Assembly (NCBI GenBank): GCA_031270945.1
Contig: JAISWZ010000500.1
Coordinates: 1 to 40,868 of the forward strand
DNA: 40,868 nt
Source: Clostridiales bacterium
GTDB taxonomy: Bacteria > Bacillota > Clostridia > Lachnospirales > WQUN01
Direction: 5' to 3'
The position numbers were made by a program, and so were the translations under genes. The notes below the pieces were generated by a model. That model was not told where the DNA came from. It searched no databases and saw only the letters and a list, made by a program, of their open reading frames with translations. Positions 32,333 through 40,220 of this stretch are shown here, piece after piece (the first letter of the stretch is position 1; the number at the start of each line of letters is the position of its first letter).

Positions 32333-32402
32333 GTAATGCGGCTGACCATGATGATTCAAAGTGCATAAACTGTTATGGCGCGTGATATAAAAGGGGCTTG
32401 AA

Positions 32403-33197
32403 ATGGCAAAGAAGAATAAGCACAAGCATAACCAGCAACTGCAAGACAAGAAGCGGGAAGAGCGCTCAGTGAAAGCGGCCGCATGGGTCTCCGCCTACCA
32501 GGGAACTGATCCAATAAGCGACTACAGCAAAGAGTTCGGCGTGGACAAAAGTCGGGCAATCAAGGATTTGCAAGCGCTTGGATGCGACTTGTCAGAACTT
32601 GACATGCAAAGGCTGCTGCTGGAGGAAAATGAACAGAAAGCCCAGTTGGCAAGCCAAGTTTCGATTCTAGCCATGCTGGCTGACGTGCCAGACAAAATTT
32701 CAGAAGGCCGCCATTGGCTCAGGCAGACTAAAGACTATTTTATTGTTCAAAGGGAGCTGCCGCCAGAAGATCTGGAAGAGTACATGCATATGGCCGAAAG
32801 GTATGGGGCAAGGCTTGAAAACATCAAAAAGATAGCCTGTATGATCACTGAAAAACTAAAGGAGCCTAACCCGGACTTGCCAAGTCTGCAGGAAATGCTT
32901 GAAAAAGGGATGGAATGCTTAAGAAACGCCAAAGCGATAGCCTATGTTGCTGATTGGTACGCCAGATTGGGCTTTGGCTCGTATAAGTTGATAGATAAAC
33001 GAAAAGGCATTTACAAATCTGAGGACGATGACGAATATGATTCTTGGTTTGATTATAGGTCAGCGCCCCTGAATGAATCCGAGATAATTCAAAAATACGC
33101 TCTTAGGGACTTTTTGAAGTACTCAGGAGCAAAAGTGAAAACATATGCGCAGACCGATGATCTTTCCTTTACAAGAAGTTCTTTGAAGACATGGTGA
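32403..33197 (+). CDS. MAKK-family protein, type B, third tandem member
   Basis: A 264-aa protein: MAKKNKHKHNQQLQDKKREERSVKAAAWVSAYQGTDPISDYSKEFGVDKSRAIKDLQALGCDLS, then type B motifs LADVPDKISEGRHWL, DLEEYMHMAERYGARL, LKEPNPDLPSLQEMLEKGMECLRNAKAIAYVADWYA. The sequence DYSKEFGVDKSRAIKDLQALG is the best helix-turn-helix match in the family. Its tail reads FDY...KYALRDFLKYSG, as in the gene at 30670. AGGGG lies before ATG. Its N-terminal tail (KNKHK, QQLQDK) is closer to the type A genes downstream, so N-modules and C-domains appear to have been recombined. Confidence 0.8.
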   Translation: MAKKNKHKHNQQLQDKKREERSVKAAAWVSAYQGTDPISDYSKEFGVDKSRAIKDLQALGCDLSELDMQRLLLEENEQKAQLASQVSILAMLADVPDKISEGRHWLRQTKDYFIVQRELPPEDLEEYMHMAERYGARLENIKKIACMITEKLKEPNPDLPSLQEMLEKGMECLRNAKAIAYVADWYARLGFGSYKLIDKRKGIYKSEDDDEYDSWFDYRSAPLNESEIIQKYALRDFLKYSGAKVKTYAQTDDLSFTRSSLKTW

Positions 33198-33241
33198 TGG
33201 ATGCTGCAAAAAAATAGTGAACCGGCGTCTAGTCGGAAGTC

Positions 33242-33264
33242 AGAGCCCCCGATTCAGGAGGGCT
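33242..33264 (+). terminator. Terminator-like hairpin just upstream of a MAKK ribosome site
   Basis: AGAGCCCCCGATTCAGGAGGGCTATTC forms an imperfect GC-rich stem within about 30 bp of the start at 33297. A closely related sequence stands in the same place before the gene at 35630. TATAAT follows (about 33272) but has no good -35. It may be a terminator of the preceding gene or a leader attenuator. Confidence 0.4.
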
Positions 33265-33296
33265 ATTCGCATATAATAATTTTTGAGGAGCGGAAG

Positions 33297-34415
33297 ATGG
33301 CTAAAAAGAATAAGCATAAGCAAACCCAGCAGCTGCAAGACAAAAGACGGGAAGAGCGCATCGAGAAAGGGGCTCTTTGGGCCTCTGCCTACCAGGGCGC
33401 TGACGCGATCAAAGACTACAGCAAAGAGTTCTGCGTGGACATAAGCAGGGCAATCAAAGACTTGCAATTGATTGGATATGGCCTAACGCAAGAGGACATA
33501 GATGTGTGCCTGCGGCCTGTGTCAGCAGAAGAGCCTGTGGATCTTGATTCAAAAGAGCTGGATATATCAAAAGAGCTAAAAGACCCTGAACAGGATATTT
33601 CAAAAGAGCTCAAATACCCCGAACAGCAAGAGTCAGCAGTTCAAGACGAGCCGTCTGATGATGGTGAAGAGGAAATGTCAAAGATCGAGAAGTTTCTAAA
33701 GCAGCGCCAAAAGAGGGAAGAAGATTGGTTAAAGGCCCACAACAAGACAATAGAGGACTCCTACAAAGACTTTAGGAAAGCGAAAAAAATTATTGATGCC
33801 AAGAGGGCGAGCTTGCCGCAAGAGATCATTCAATACCATGAACTGAGCAAAAGATTAAAAGATGCTGCGTTTGAAGCCATGGATGACACTATAAGCTACA
33901 TCTTAGGCGATTTTGACTGGCCGCCAGAAAAAGTGATAAGAGACAAGTATCTTGAAGTTGAATGCTATGACTGCAGATCCATATTTAGCTGGAGAGGCCC
34001 TTACTTCGATGAAGACATCAACTGGGGCCTGTGGCTGGACAACTATGAGGCCGGAGTGCCCGACGAAGAGAATATCTACAAGATCGAGCCGCTCAAGATT
34101 TTGGTTCCAGACAGCGAGATGCATGCGGATTTTGATGTCATCATAAAGAACATTGACGCTGAAGCTGCAGAGGAAGGAAAAAAGATTTATAACTGGAACG
34201 AAAAAACGGTTGAGGAAGTGCTAGCTGAGTTTGACTCCGACAAGGAAGAAATGGATAGTTATCACGAGGATGATGTACAGTTCTACAGGGTGCCCCCTGA
34301 TGGAAAAGAAGATGCGCCAAAACCGGAACTAGACAAGAAGGATGGTTTTGAGGACATGTTCTTGGCTTCGATTGCCAATATGGTTTATGATTCAACGCAC
34401 TATAAAAAGACGTGA
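33297..34415 (+). CDS. MAKK-family protein, N-module plus type A C-domain
   Basis: A 372-aa protein. The start ATG follows GAGGAGCGGAAG and gives MAKKNKHKQTQQLQDKRREERIEKGALWASAYQGADAIKDYSKEFCVDISRAIKDLQLIGYGL. A low-complexity acidic spacer follows, with repeated KELKDPEQDISKELKYPEQ. The type A domain (about 165-330) contains EEDWLKAHNKTIEDSYKDFRKAKKIIDAKR, YHELSK, GDFDWPPEKVIRDK, WRGPYFDEDINWGLWLDNYEAGVPDEENIYKIEPLKILVPDSEM. The tail (KPELDKKDGFEDMFLASIANMVYD) resembles that of the gene at 35630. It is soluble, with no membrane or catalytic motif recognised. The function is unknown. Confidence 0.8.
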   Translation: MAKKNKHKQTQQLQDKRREERIEKGALWASAYQGADAIKDYSKEFCVDISRAIKDLQLIGYGLTQEDIDVCLRPVSAEEPVDLDSKELDISKELKDPEQDISKELKYPEQQESAVQDEPSDDGEEEMSKIEKFLKQRQKREEDWLKAHNKTIEDSYKDFRKAKKIIDAKRASLPQEIIQYHELSKRLKDAAFEAMDDTISYILGDFDWPPEKVIRDKYLEVECYDCRSIFSWRGPYFDEDINWGLWLDNYEAGVPDEENIYKIEPLKILVPDSEMHADFDVIIKNIDAEAAEEGKKIYNWNEKTVEEVLAEFDSDKEEMDSYHEDDVQFYRVPPDGKEDAPKPELDKKDGFEDMFLASIANMVYDSTHYKKT

Positions 34416-34436
34416 ACCGGAGATGCTCAGTGGCTT

Positions 34437-34535
34437 GAAAAAGTCACGCAAGTTTGCTCGCAGAAGCCCGAGCAGACACTGTTAAAGCATCGCGATGACT
34501 TTTTCGGTGAAATAACGAAATTTTGGGATATGCAC
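34437..34535. mobile_element. Partial foldback MITE
   Basis: Only the right end is clear (AAATTTTGGGATATGCAC, ending 34535). The left side retains GTTTGCTCGCAGAAGCCCGAGCA and AAAAAGTCA/TGACTTTTT inner arms but lacks the outer GAGCATATCCC. Confidence 0.65.
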
Positions 34536-34591
34536 TCAGAACTCAGTCGGGGCAACGAGAGTTCGTCAGTAAAATAGCTGAGGAGCGGAAG

Positions 34592-35305
34592 ATGGCTAAA
34601 AAGAACAAGAAGCAACAAGAATTCGATTGGTTTGATCATGCCTATAAGGACACTTCCGATTATAAAGAAGAAATGGCAATGAACAAGAGACTTCAAGAAA
34701 AGCGCCGCAAGATAGAAAAAGCTTGGTTTAAGGCACACAACAAGACAATACAGGAATCCCGCGAAGACTTCAGGGAAGCGAGAAAAATTATCTATGCCAA
34801 GAGAGAGCGCTTGCCCAGAGAGATCATTGAATACCATGAACTGAAGAAAAACACTAAAGAAAATGCGTTTTTCTACATGGACCTCAATATGGGCTGCCTG
34901 GCAGGCAGTTTTGACTGGCCGCCCGAAAAAGTGATAAGGGACAAGTTTCTTGAAATTCATTGCTTTAACATCGGAGCTTCACTTAATTGGAGAGGCCCTT
35001 ACTTCGAAGAGGACATCGACTGGCGTCTGTGGCTGGATAACTATGAGAATGGAGTGCCTGACGAAGAAAACATCTATAAGATCAAGCCGCTCAAGATTTT
35101 GGTTCCAGACAGCGAGATGAATGCGGAACTTGACAGGATCATAAAGACGATAGACGAAGAATCGGCAGAGGACGGGGAAGTGATTACTAACTTGAGTGGA
35201 GCAACTGTTGAGCAAGTGCTTGAGGATTTCGAAGATAACAGGGAAAGCGTGGAAGAATTTAGCGAGAACGGTATCCTGTTCGGCGAGGATGGCCCCGATT
35301 ACTAA
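34592..35305 (+). CDS. Stand-alone type A domain protein of the MAKK cluster
   Basis: A 237-aa protein that keeps the start and ribosome site of the family (GAGGAGCGGAAG-ATGGCTAAAAAG, MAKKNKKQQ) but lacks the whole helix-turn-helix-like module. After about 35 residues it enters the type A domain: KAWFKAHNKTIQESREDFREARKIIYAKR, FDWPPEKVIRDKFLEIHCF, WRGPYFEEDIDWRLWLDNYENGVPDEENIYKIKPLKILVPDSEM. It is therefore a natural N-module deletion and shows that the type A domain can stand alone. Its stop TAA (35303-35305) is the target duplication of the following MITE. The function is unknown. Confidence 0.8.
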   Translation: MAKKNKKQQEFDWFDHAYKDTSDYKEEMAMNKRLQEKRRKIEKAWFKAHNKTIQESREDFREARKIIYAKRERLPREIIEYHELKKNTKENAFFYMDLNMGCLAGSFDWPPEKVIRDKFLEIHCFNIGASLNWRGPYFEEDIDWRLWLDNYENGVPDEENIYKIKPLKILVPDSEMNAELDRIIKTIDEESAEDGEVITNLSGATVEQVLEDFEDNRESVEEFSENGILFGEDGPDY

Positions 35306-35434
35306 GAGCGTATGCCAAAATTCCGAAATGGCGCTGAAAAAATCCTGGCGAATGCTTCAACTAGTTTGCTCGGGCTTCTACGAGCAAACATCCGGATTTT
35401 TTCGGCGCCTCGGATATAATTTTGGGATATGCAC
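35306..35434. mobile_element. Foldback MITE inserted at a stop codon
   Basis: A 129-bp element with ends GAGCGTATGCCAAAATTCCG and AATTTTGGGATATGCAC, and inner AGTTTGCTCGGGCTTCTACGAGCAAAC. Perfect TAA duplications lie at 35303-35305 (stop codon) and 35435-35437. Confidence 0.92.
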
Positions 35435-35437
35435 TAA

Positions 35438-35530
35438 GTGCGTATGCCAAAATTAATTTATTGCGGGGGAAAAGCCACGCAAGTTTGCTCATGCTTGCTC
35501 GTTGAAGCCCGAGACAAACACTCTAGAAAA
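35438..35530. mobile_element. Second, partial foldback element abutting the previous one
   Basis: GTGCGTATGCCAAAATTAAT directly follows the TAA at 35435-35437. The interior shows AAAAGCCACGCAAGTTTGCTC and GAAGCCCGAGACAAAC, as in other long forms, but no right terminal repeat is recognised. It is probably a decayed or truncated copy. Confidence 0.55.
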
Positions 35531-35576
35531 AGTTGACCCGACGTTGCCCTCTGCCAGGCCGAACTGCGCAGTATTC

Positions 35577-35600
35577 GAGCCCCCAATCAGAGGGCTCTTC
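35577..35600 (+). terminator. Terminator-like hairpin before the last type A MAKK gene
   Basis: GAGCCCCCAATCAGAGGGCTC followed by TTC lies about 30 bp before the start at 35630, in the same position as the hairpin at 33242. It could be attenuating or a relic of a preceding gene's terminator. Confidence 0.4.
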
Positions 35601-35629
35601 GCACGGTTATATTCTCGAAGGAGCGTAAG

Positions 35630-36730
35630 ATGGCTAAAAAGAATAAACAGAAGCAAACCCAGCAGCTGCAAGCCAAACGGCGGGAAGAGCGCATCGAGAA
35701 AGCGGCCATTTGGGCCGCTGCCTACCAGGGCGCTGACGCGATCAATGACTACAGCAAAGAGTTCAGTGTGGACATAGGCAGAGCAATCAAAGACTTGCAA
35801 CAGCTTGGATATGGCCTAAAGCAAGAGGAATTGGATGCGCACGTGCAGAGCATGCCAGCCAAGGATTCTGGAACAAGCGAGACGGTTGAAGAAATCATTG
35901 CAAGTATGTTCGAAACGCTAAATAAGACAAGCGGTCGGTTGTTTAAAAATATGCATTACTCTCCTGAAGAGGCGCTAGAAAGAATTAAAGTGTTGAAAGA
36001 ATTGCGCATCAAGAGAGAAGAAGAATGTTTCAGCGCTTACCACAAGACCTTAAAGGAATTATTCGAAGACTACAAGAGAGCGAAAATAATAATATATGCC
36101 AAACGGAAGGAATTGCCCGCGCAGATCATTGAATACCATGAGCTCGACAAAAAACATAGAGAAATTATATTTGACAGAATGAATGTGGAGCTAAGCGGCC
36201 TCCTAGGCAGTTTTGACTGGCCGCCCGAGAAAGTGATAAGAGACAGTATTCTAAAGATTCGGTGCCATGACTGCAGATTCATATTCAGGTGGAGGGGCCC
36301 TTACTTCCAAAGAGATATAGATTGGGGCCTGTGGCTTGACAACTATGAGAATGGAGTTCCCGACGAAGACAATATCTGCAAGATAGAACCGATAAAAACG
36401 CTGGTTCCAGATAGCGCGATGAATGCGGAACTGGACAGGCTCATAAAGCTCAAAGATGCTGAAGCAGTAGAGCAAGGGAGAAGAAAAATATATAACTGGA
36501 GCAGACAAAGTGTTGATGACGCGCTTGTGGATTTCGCTAATCGCATAGTGATAATGGATGCCTCTGCTGTCAATTGTGATTTTTCGTTCATAGGATGCAA
36601 ACCTGCTGAAGATGAGGTCACGGATTTTGAGCCGGAAATAAAACCTCACAATTTAAAGTATATAGAGGATGCGCTGCTGATTGCAACCGCTGATGCGCTG
36701 TACGATAAAGAGCTTGCTGAAAAAAAGTAA
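35630..36730 (+). CDS. MAKK-family protein, N-module plus type A C-domain
   Basis: A 366-aa protein starting MAKKNKQKQTQQLQAKRREERIEKAAIWAAAYQGADAINDYSKEFSVDIGRAIKDLQQLGYGL behind GAAGGAGCGTAAG. The spacer (EEIIASMFETLNKTSGRLFKNMHYS) differs from that of the gene at 33297. The type A domain reads YHKTLKELFEDYKRAKIIIYAKR, YHELDK, GSFDWPPEKVIRDSILKIRCHDC, WRGPYFQRDIDWGLWLDNYENGVPDEDNICKIEPIKTLVPDSAM. The tail KYIEDALLIATADALYDKEL parallels that of 33297. Conserved Trp, Pro and acidic residues suggest a folded binding domain rather than an enzyme; no catalytic motif was recognised. Confidence 0.8.
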   Translation: MAKKNKQKQTQQLQAKRREERIEKAAIWAAAYQGADAINDYSKEFSVDIGRAIKDLQQLGYGLKQEELDAHVQSMPAKDSGTSETVEEIIASMFETLNKTSGRLFKNMHYSPEEALERIKVLKELRIKREEECFSAYHKTLKELFEDYKRAKIIIYAKRKELPAQIIEYHELDKKHREIIFDRMNVELSGLLGSFDWPPEKVIRDSILKIRCHDCRFIFRWRGPYFQRDIDWGLWLDNYENGVPDEDNICKIEPIKTLVPDSAMNAELDRLIKLKDAEAVEQGRRKIYNWSRQSVDDALVDFANRIVIMDASAVNCDFSFIGCKPAEDEVTDFEPEIKPHNLKYIEDALLIATADALYDKELAEKK

Positions 36731-36776
36731 AAACGCGCCTTTGCCTCAGCCCGACCAAAGCACCGTCAAGCAACCC

Positions 36777-36814
36777 AGAGCCCCCAAAAAAACAGGGGGC
36801 TCTTTGTATTTTTT
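36777..36814 (+). terminator. Terminator closing the MAKK run
   Basis: AGAGCCCCC-AAAAAAACA-GGGGGCTCTTT followed by GTATTTTTT, about 47 bp after the stop. Confidence 0.9.
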
Positions 36815-37053
36815 CCTTGATTTTTTTCGGAATATCAAATATAATAATTCTCATACCTGAGGGCATAACCGGAAACCCCTAAAAGCTTTATAATTAGCCC
36901 AGATTTGAGCCCGTGCGCCGTTCTGTCAAGAATGCTTCTGCCATAGGAACTTTTTAGGCCTTTTAGACAGCGCTATAAATGATCTACAAATACATCATCC
37001 AAATTTGGCGCAGCTTTTTATCCTATTTATTTTGTTTTCAGCGTTGTTTACCC

Positions 37054-37082
37054 TTGCTTTTTTAATGAAACTCTAATATAAT
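37054..37082 (+). promoter_or_regulatory. Promoter in the decayed region
   Basis: TTGCTT (37054-37059), a 17-bp spacer and TATAAT (37077-37082). It lies upstream of the probable XRE pseudogene. Between 36815 and 37053 nothing was recognised. Confidence 0.5.
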
Positions 37083-37159
37083 CTATATTATGAGTGTGTG
37101 CTTTGCACTCGGGCCAAAGGCCACTGAGACAAACCTAGCCAGCAAGGAGTGGATAACAA

Positions 37160-37445
37160 ATAACGGAAGAGCGTTCGACAAATCTGCGCTTTGAATGTCT
37201 GTAGGCGCACAAGAATCTAACGCAATAAGACGCTAGAGGAGCTATTTACCAACTACAATCGAGTAAGAGAGACAATCTATAATAAAAAAATGCTCCTGAC
37301 TCCGCAAAATGCCACGCTCTGAGCGACAAGCAAAAGAAGGTTGCCTTATAAACTGGATACCGCCTATCCAGTCCGCCAGGCAACCAGAATGCACTCGCAA
37401 CCATAAAGGACAAGCATCTGGACTAGAATCAGAAAAAAATAGATA
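37160..37445 (+). pseudogene. Probable decayed XRE-type HTH regulator
   Basis: Reading one frame through stops gives ITEERSTNLRFECL*AHKN, then LTQ*DARGAIYQLQSS, then KRDNL**KNAPDSAKC. This resembles the XRE layout LR...LTQEDxA...QSxISRIENGKxxPD. The first codon is ATA in place of ATG, about ten bases after AAGGAG. About six stops and one gap are needed, so the gene would be dead. It lies between a good promoter (37054) and a terminator (37522). The assignment rests on visual similarity only and could be chance; codon-level comparison with intact relatives would decide. Confidence 0.35.
37339..37385 (+). other. Nested stem-loop
   Basis: GGTTGCCT (37339-37346) pairs with AGGCAACC (37378-37385), and inside it ACTGGATA (37352-37359) pairs with TATCCAGT (37365-37372) around CCGCC. 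Two perfect 8-bp stems with short symmetric internal loops suggest a selected RNA or DNA structure, lying in the 3' half of the pseudogene. Confidence 0.55.
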
Positions 37446-37521
37446 AGCATTACCATCAATCAGGTTGCCCGCACCAACTTTAAATCAGCGACCGATCCCG
37501 GCGCCTAGGAGCAGTTAAACT

Positions 37522-37548
37522 AAGCAAGGCTTTTTTAAAGCCTTGCTT
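37522..37548. terminator. Terminator-like stem
   Basis: AAGCAAGGCTT-TTTT-AAGCCTTGCTT is a perfect stem about 75 bp after the pseudogene. The T-rich loop and weak tail leave its strength uncertain. Confidence 0.55.
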
Positions 37549-37697
37549 GGCTTGGCCTCTTTTATCCTGCCTTTTGATCTTCTAGATAAGGCTTTGGCTT
37601 TTGAAAAAAATTTTCAAATATGGAATAAAAGCCGAAGCAGGGTTATATACTTAGGGCGAAAAAGAAAAAAACAAGCAGAGCATTCGGAAAACATTTA

Positions 37698-37820
37698 GAG
37701 CATGATTCAAATTTTTTACTATCCTATAGGCCTATAGGATTGCGGAAGCCTGTGGTTTGCTCGTATCCCGAGACTGTTCGCCAGGGCTTTACCGGCCCTT
37801 TATGGTTTTGGGATATGCTC
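37698..37820. mobile_element. Diverged foldback MITE
   Basis: TTA flanks GAGCATGATTCAAATTTTTT at the left, and the right end is TTTTGGGATATGCTC (37820). The interior has a 20-bp perfect palindrome at 37721-37740 (ATCCTATAGG and its complement) and TTTGCTCG...TCCCGAG remnants. The terminal repeats match poorly, so it is an old copy. Confidence 0.5.
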
Positions 37821-38810
37821 CAAGCGCATGCGCCACTATAGGATTTGGATCACGCTCTACGCCTAAAGCGCCCCGTGGCGCGAAGCTGCAAAGGATGTCC
37901 CCTGACGGTTGCCTCAAATCGTTAGCTGGAACAAGCCTGCCCTAAAAATGAAAACCAAATAAATGACCGCCTTAGCCCGCGAAGCTAAAAACATTCGACG
38001 GGCCCTGGCGCATCTTCAAAATTTGGCTTATAATTAGGCTGAACTTGTTCTAACTAAACCGCCTCAAAGAGGCGCTTCTTTATCCGACTCAACAATTCCG
38101 GATTGCCTGGCAGCGAGCGAAACGCTCAAAAATCGCCAGCGTTGATTGCCTTATTGAAAAGCCGGATAGCTTTTCAGGGGGTAGACACATAAGAAACATG
38201 AAGCGCTAGCCTACGAGCGCTTACAAGAGCAAAGCCAACAGAAACTTCCAGCGAACGCCAAAAGCCAGCTTAAGAAGAATCTATAGATCAGTGACACAGG
38301 CCGTCTGCAGGCGACATTTGCGAAAAACCCTCTTGCGATACGTATAGAAAAGCTTAGCGAATCGACTGGAAGAAGAGGCGCGGGATAAAAAGAAAACCCA
38401 ATATGTTTGAGTGCACCCGCAGCCCTAGAGTACCAAGCCACCCTCTGCTGTGGCGAAGATTGAGAAAGATTTGAAGCAAAGGGCATTGCCCAAAACTTTT
38501 AATAATGCCTGGAAAAGTCGGCAGCGCTTTTGCGCTCGCGTTCGCCAAAACCGCCTAAGCGAATATCTAACATTTGCCGACCATAGCTGATTTGCCCTGT
38601 TTTATCGAGCAAACAGTACCCAGCGCCTTTTCAAAAGTTCGGGGAATGCTAAGGCATATCCGAAAACTTGGGATAGCCAGACCATGCTGTCAGAAAAAAT
38701 CTGCAGCAAGGCGCATGACAAGAAGGATGTGCGCTTGTATCCGTTTCGAGCCCTTATGGCAAGCGTAGGCTGTAGGGATGTGCTCCAGGAATGATTGGGG
38801 AGATGCGTTT
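37821..38810. other. About 1 kb without recognisable genes, MITE remnants
   Basis: No reading frame here has a ribosome site or familiar protein pattern. A TTATAAT at about 38030 is followed by the hairpin GCCTC-AAA-GAGGC (about 38060-38075). MITE-like debris appears at about 38097-38185 (CCGGATTGCCTGGC...GCCGGATAGC), 38480-38575 and 38650-38675 (GGCATATCC, CTTGGGATAG). AAGCGCT...AGCGCTT at about 38202-38222 is another stem. It looks like decayed accessory DNA. Confidence 0.6.
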
Positions 38811-39059
38811 ATGGATAAAAGGAAAAAAGGCAAGACGTACGAGCAGGCCCGCCAGGGCAAGCAGCCAGTTGCCCAGGAGAGCGAGGGGCTTGAGCAGAAG
38901 GTAAAGAAGTGGTATGCCGCCTACAAAGGGGACGACGCCCTTGGAGACTACAGCATACAGTTTGGCGTCAACAAAGTCAGAGCATTGAAAGACCTGATGA
39001 CCTACGCGCTCCAGATGCCCAACGATGATGACAGACGCATAAAGGGCGAGCTGGTCTAG
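38811..39059 (+). CDS. MAKK-family N-module only, short protein
   Basis: An 82-aa protein: MDKRKKGKTYEQARQGKQPVAQESEGLEQKVKKWYAAYKGDDALGDYSIQFGVNKVRALKDLMTYALQMPND. The segment WYAAYKGDDALGDYSIQFGVNKVRALKDL matches the helix-turn-helix-like module of the genes at 26396-36730, while the C-terminal domain is absent. ATG 38811 lies 8-10 bases after GGGGAG. It ends at a TAG next to a small MITE, so it may be a truncated family member or a natural single-module protein. The lysine-rich start is not the usual MAKK sequence. Confidence 0.65.
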   Translation: MDKRKKGKTYEQARQGKQPVAQESEGLEQKVKKWYAAYKGDDALGDYSIQFGVNKVRALKDLMTYALQMPNDDDRRIKGELV

Positions 39060-39120
39060 GAACATATCCCAAAATTGATTTAGGGCTTGGAAAAGCCCCC
39101 AGGAATTTTGGGATTTGCAC
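39060..39120. mobile_element. Minimal foldback MITE (about 60 bp)
   Basis: Ends GAACATATCCCAAAATTGAT and GGAATTTTGGGATTTGCAC around a single inner hairpin GGGCTTGGAAAAGCCC. It is the shortest member seen and lies immediately after the stop of the gene at 38811. Confidence 0.65.
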
Positions 39121-39268
39121 AGGAATCATTGGCGAAAAGAGCCCCGCTCTTGGAGCCAGGGAACGCTTAACCTGATAGCGATAACTGATGAGCGCCCAAA
39201 TGGAATTGCTTGTTGCAACCGACCTGTAACAGGCCCGCTAATATTGCCGCTCGTTGGTATAGATGACA

Positions 39269-39303
39269 GGGAACGAGTCTTTCCGAGGCTCGCTCCCTTT
39301 TTT
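39269..39303 (+). terminator. Terminator-like hairpin
   Basis: GGGAACGAG and CTCGCTCCC pair with one mismatch around TCTTTCCGAGG, followed by TTTTTTATTTCC. It lies upstream of the promoter at 39335, about 200 bp after the gene at 38811. Otherwise 39121-39538 holds only the promoter. Confidence 0.65.
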
Positions 39304-39334
39304 ATTTCCAGAATAGTTCGACTGTTTCCTTGCA

Positions 39335-39363
39335 TTTACAATCATCTGAGGATGTGATATAAT
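39335..39363 (+). promoter_or_regulatory. Promoter of the gene at 39539
   Basis: TTTACA (39335-39340), a 17-bp spacer and TATAAT (39358-39363). Confidence 0.65.
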
Positions 39364-39538
39364 TCTTATACGAGAAATACGTTTATCCGTTGCGGCAATG
39401 TCAAAGGCGACACAAACCGACATTCGCCCTGCCAAGGCCTTGGCTTTACCGCATTGATCATCATATCTAACGTTTACAGACCCGTTTCGCGAAAAGCGCA
39501 GTACAGTTGCGCGCAAGCCCAGCAAAGGAGGAGAATGC

Positions 39539-40105
39539 TTGGAGGTCGAGTTTTCATTTGGTTTTAGAGGCGAAAAGCATGAAATCGCAAGGCTTTTGTC
39601 ATTCCTGAAAGAGATGGAAGGATCCAACCAATACCCTGTCGTCACAAGAGCCTGGCGCTATGATGACGAACTTGGAAGAAATTTCGAGTCTTTAAAAGAC
39701 TCCGACATCACCCAGTTATATTTCACCGGCTACGGAGAGCCATGCGGCAAAGTAATGACTGACATCTTCTGCAAAGCGTTCCCTGAGCTGGAAGTTGGGT
39801 ACAGGGACAACAAGGGCTTTGACGAGGACGACGGATATAACTACATTTATTCCTGGGCCGGTTCTGATACATACGCTAGCGCGGAATGGGTATTTTTCGG
39901 CAAATATGCCGCAGTGGACGAATACGGAGACTGGATTGAAGATCAGGAGGCAGATGACCTGGAGTACTGGTCTAAGCCCCTTAAGCTTGCCGAAAGCCTC
40001 TTTTGCACACTTAGCAAGAAAGATTTGAACTCAAATTACGGGAGGTCTAGAAGGGAAGGAGGGAAAACGGGGCAAGTCAAAGAAGAAGAAGTTAAATTGG
40101 AATAA
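39539..40105 (+). CDS. Hypothetical acidic protein
   Basis: A 188-aa protein with no recognised family. The TTG start (MEVEFSFGFRGEKHEIARLLSFLKEMEG) follows AAGGAGG by seven bases; an overlapping ATG at 39535 is in another frame and gives no sustained protein. It is rich in aromatic and acidic residues (YTRAWRYDD-like strands, DEDDGYNYIYSWAGSDTYASAEWVFFGKYAAVDEYGDW), suggesting an alpha/beta fold with several beta strands. The C-terminus is charged and probably disordered (GRSRREGGKTGQVKEEEVKLE). There is no signal peptide or transmembrane segment. A promoter and a terminator bracket it as a single gene. Confidence 0.75.
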   Translation: MEVEFSFGFRGEKHEIARLLSFLKEMEGSNQYPVVTRAWRYDDELGRNFESLKDSDITQLYFTGYGEPCGKVMTDIFCKAFPELEVGYRDNKGFDEDDGYNYIYSWAGSDTYASAEWVFFGKYAAVDEYGDWIEDQEADDLEYWSKPLKLAESLFCTLSKKDLNSNYGRSRREGGKTGQVKEEEVKLE

Positions 40106-40220
40106 AGGTTCTGCGCCTGCGGCGTAACGTCATAACCGGATGATGCCATGTTCAGAGCAAAACGATGGACAAGCCTTATTGATCTCAAGCCCCACCAACC
40201 AGCACACAATCACCCGCATA

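Noticed and set aside
38211-38486. 91-residue minus-strand frame with a hydrophobic C-terminus
   Set aside because: No ribosome site or start context, and the surrounding sequence is decayed repeat DNA.
39115-39357. 80-residue plus-strand frame
   Set aside because: It overlaps a terminator hairpin and the next gene's promoter and has no ribosome site.
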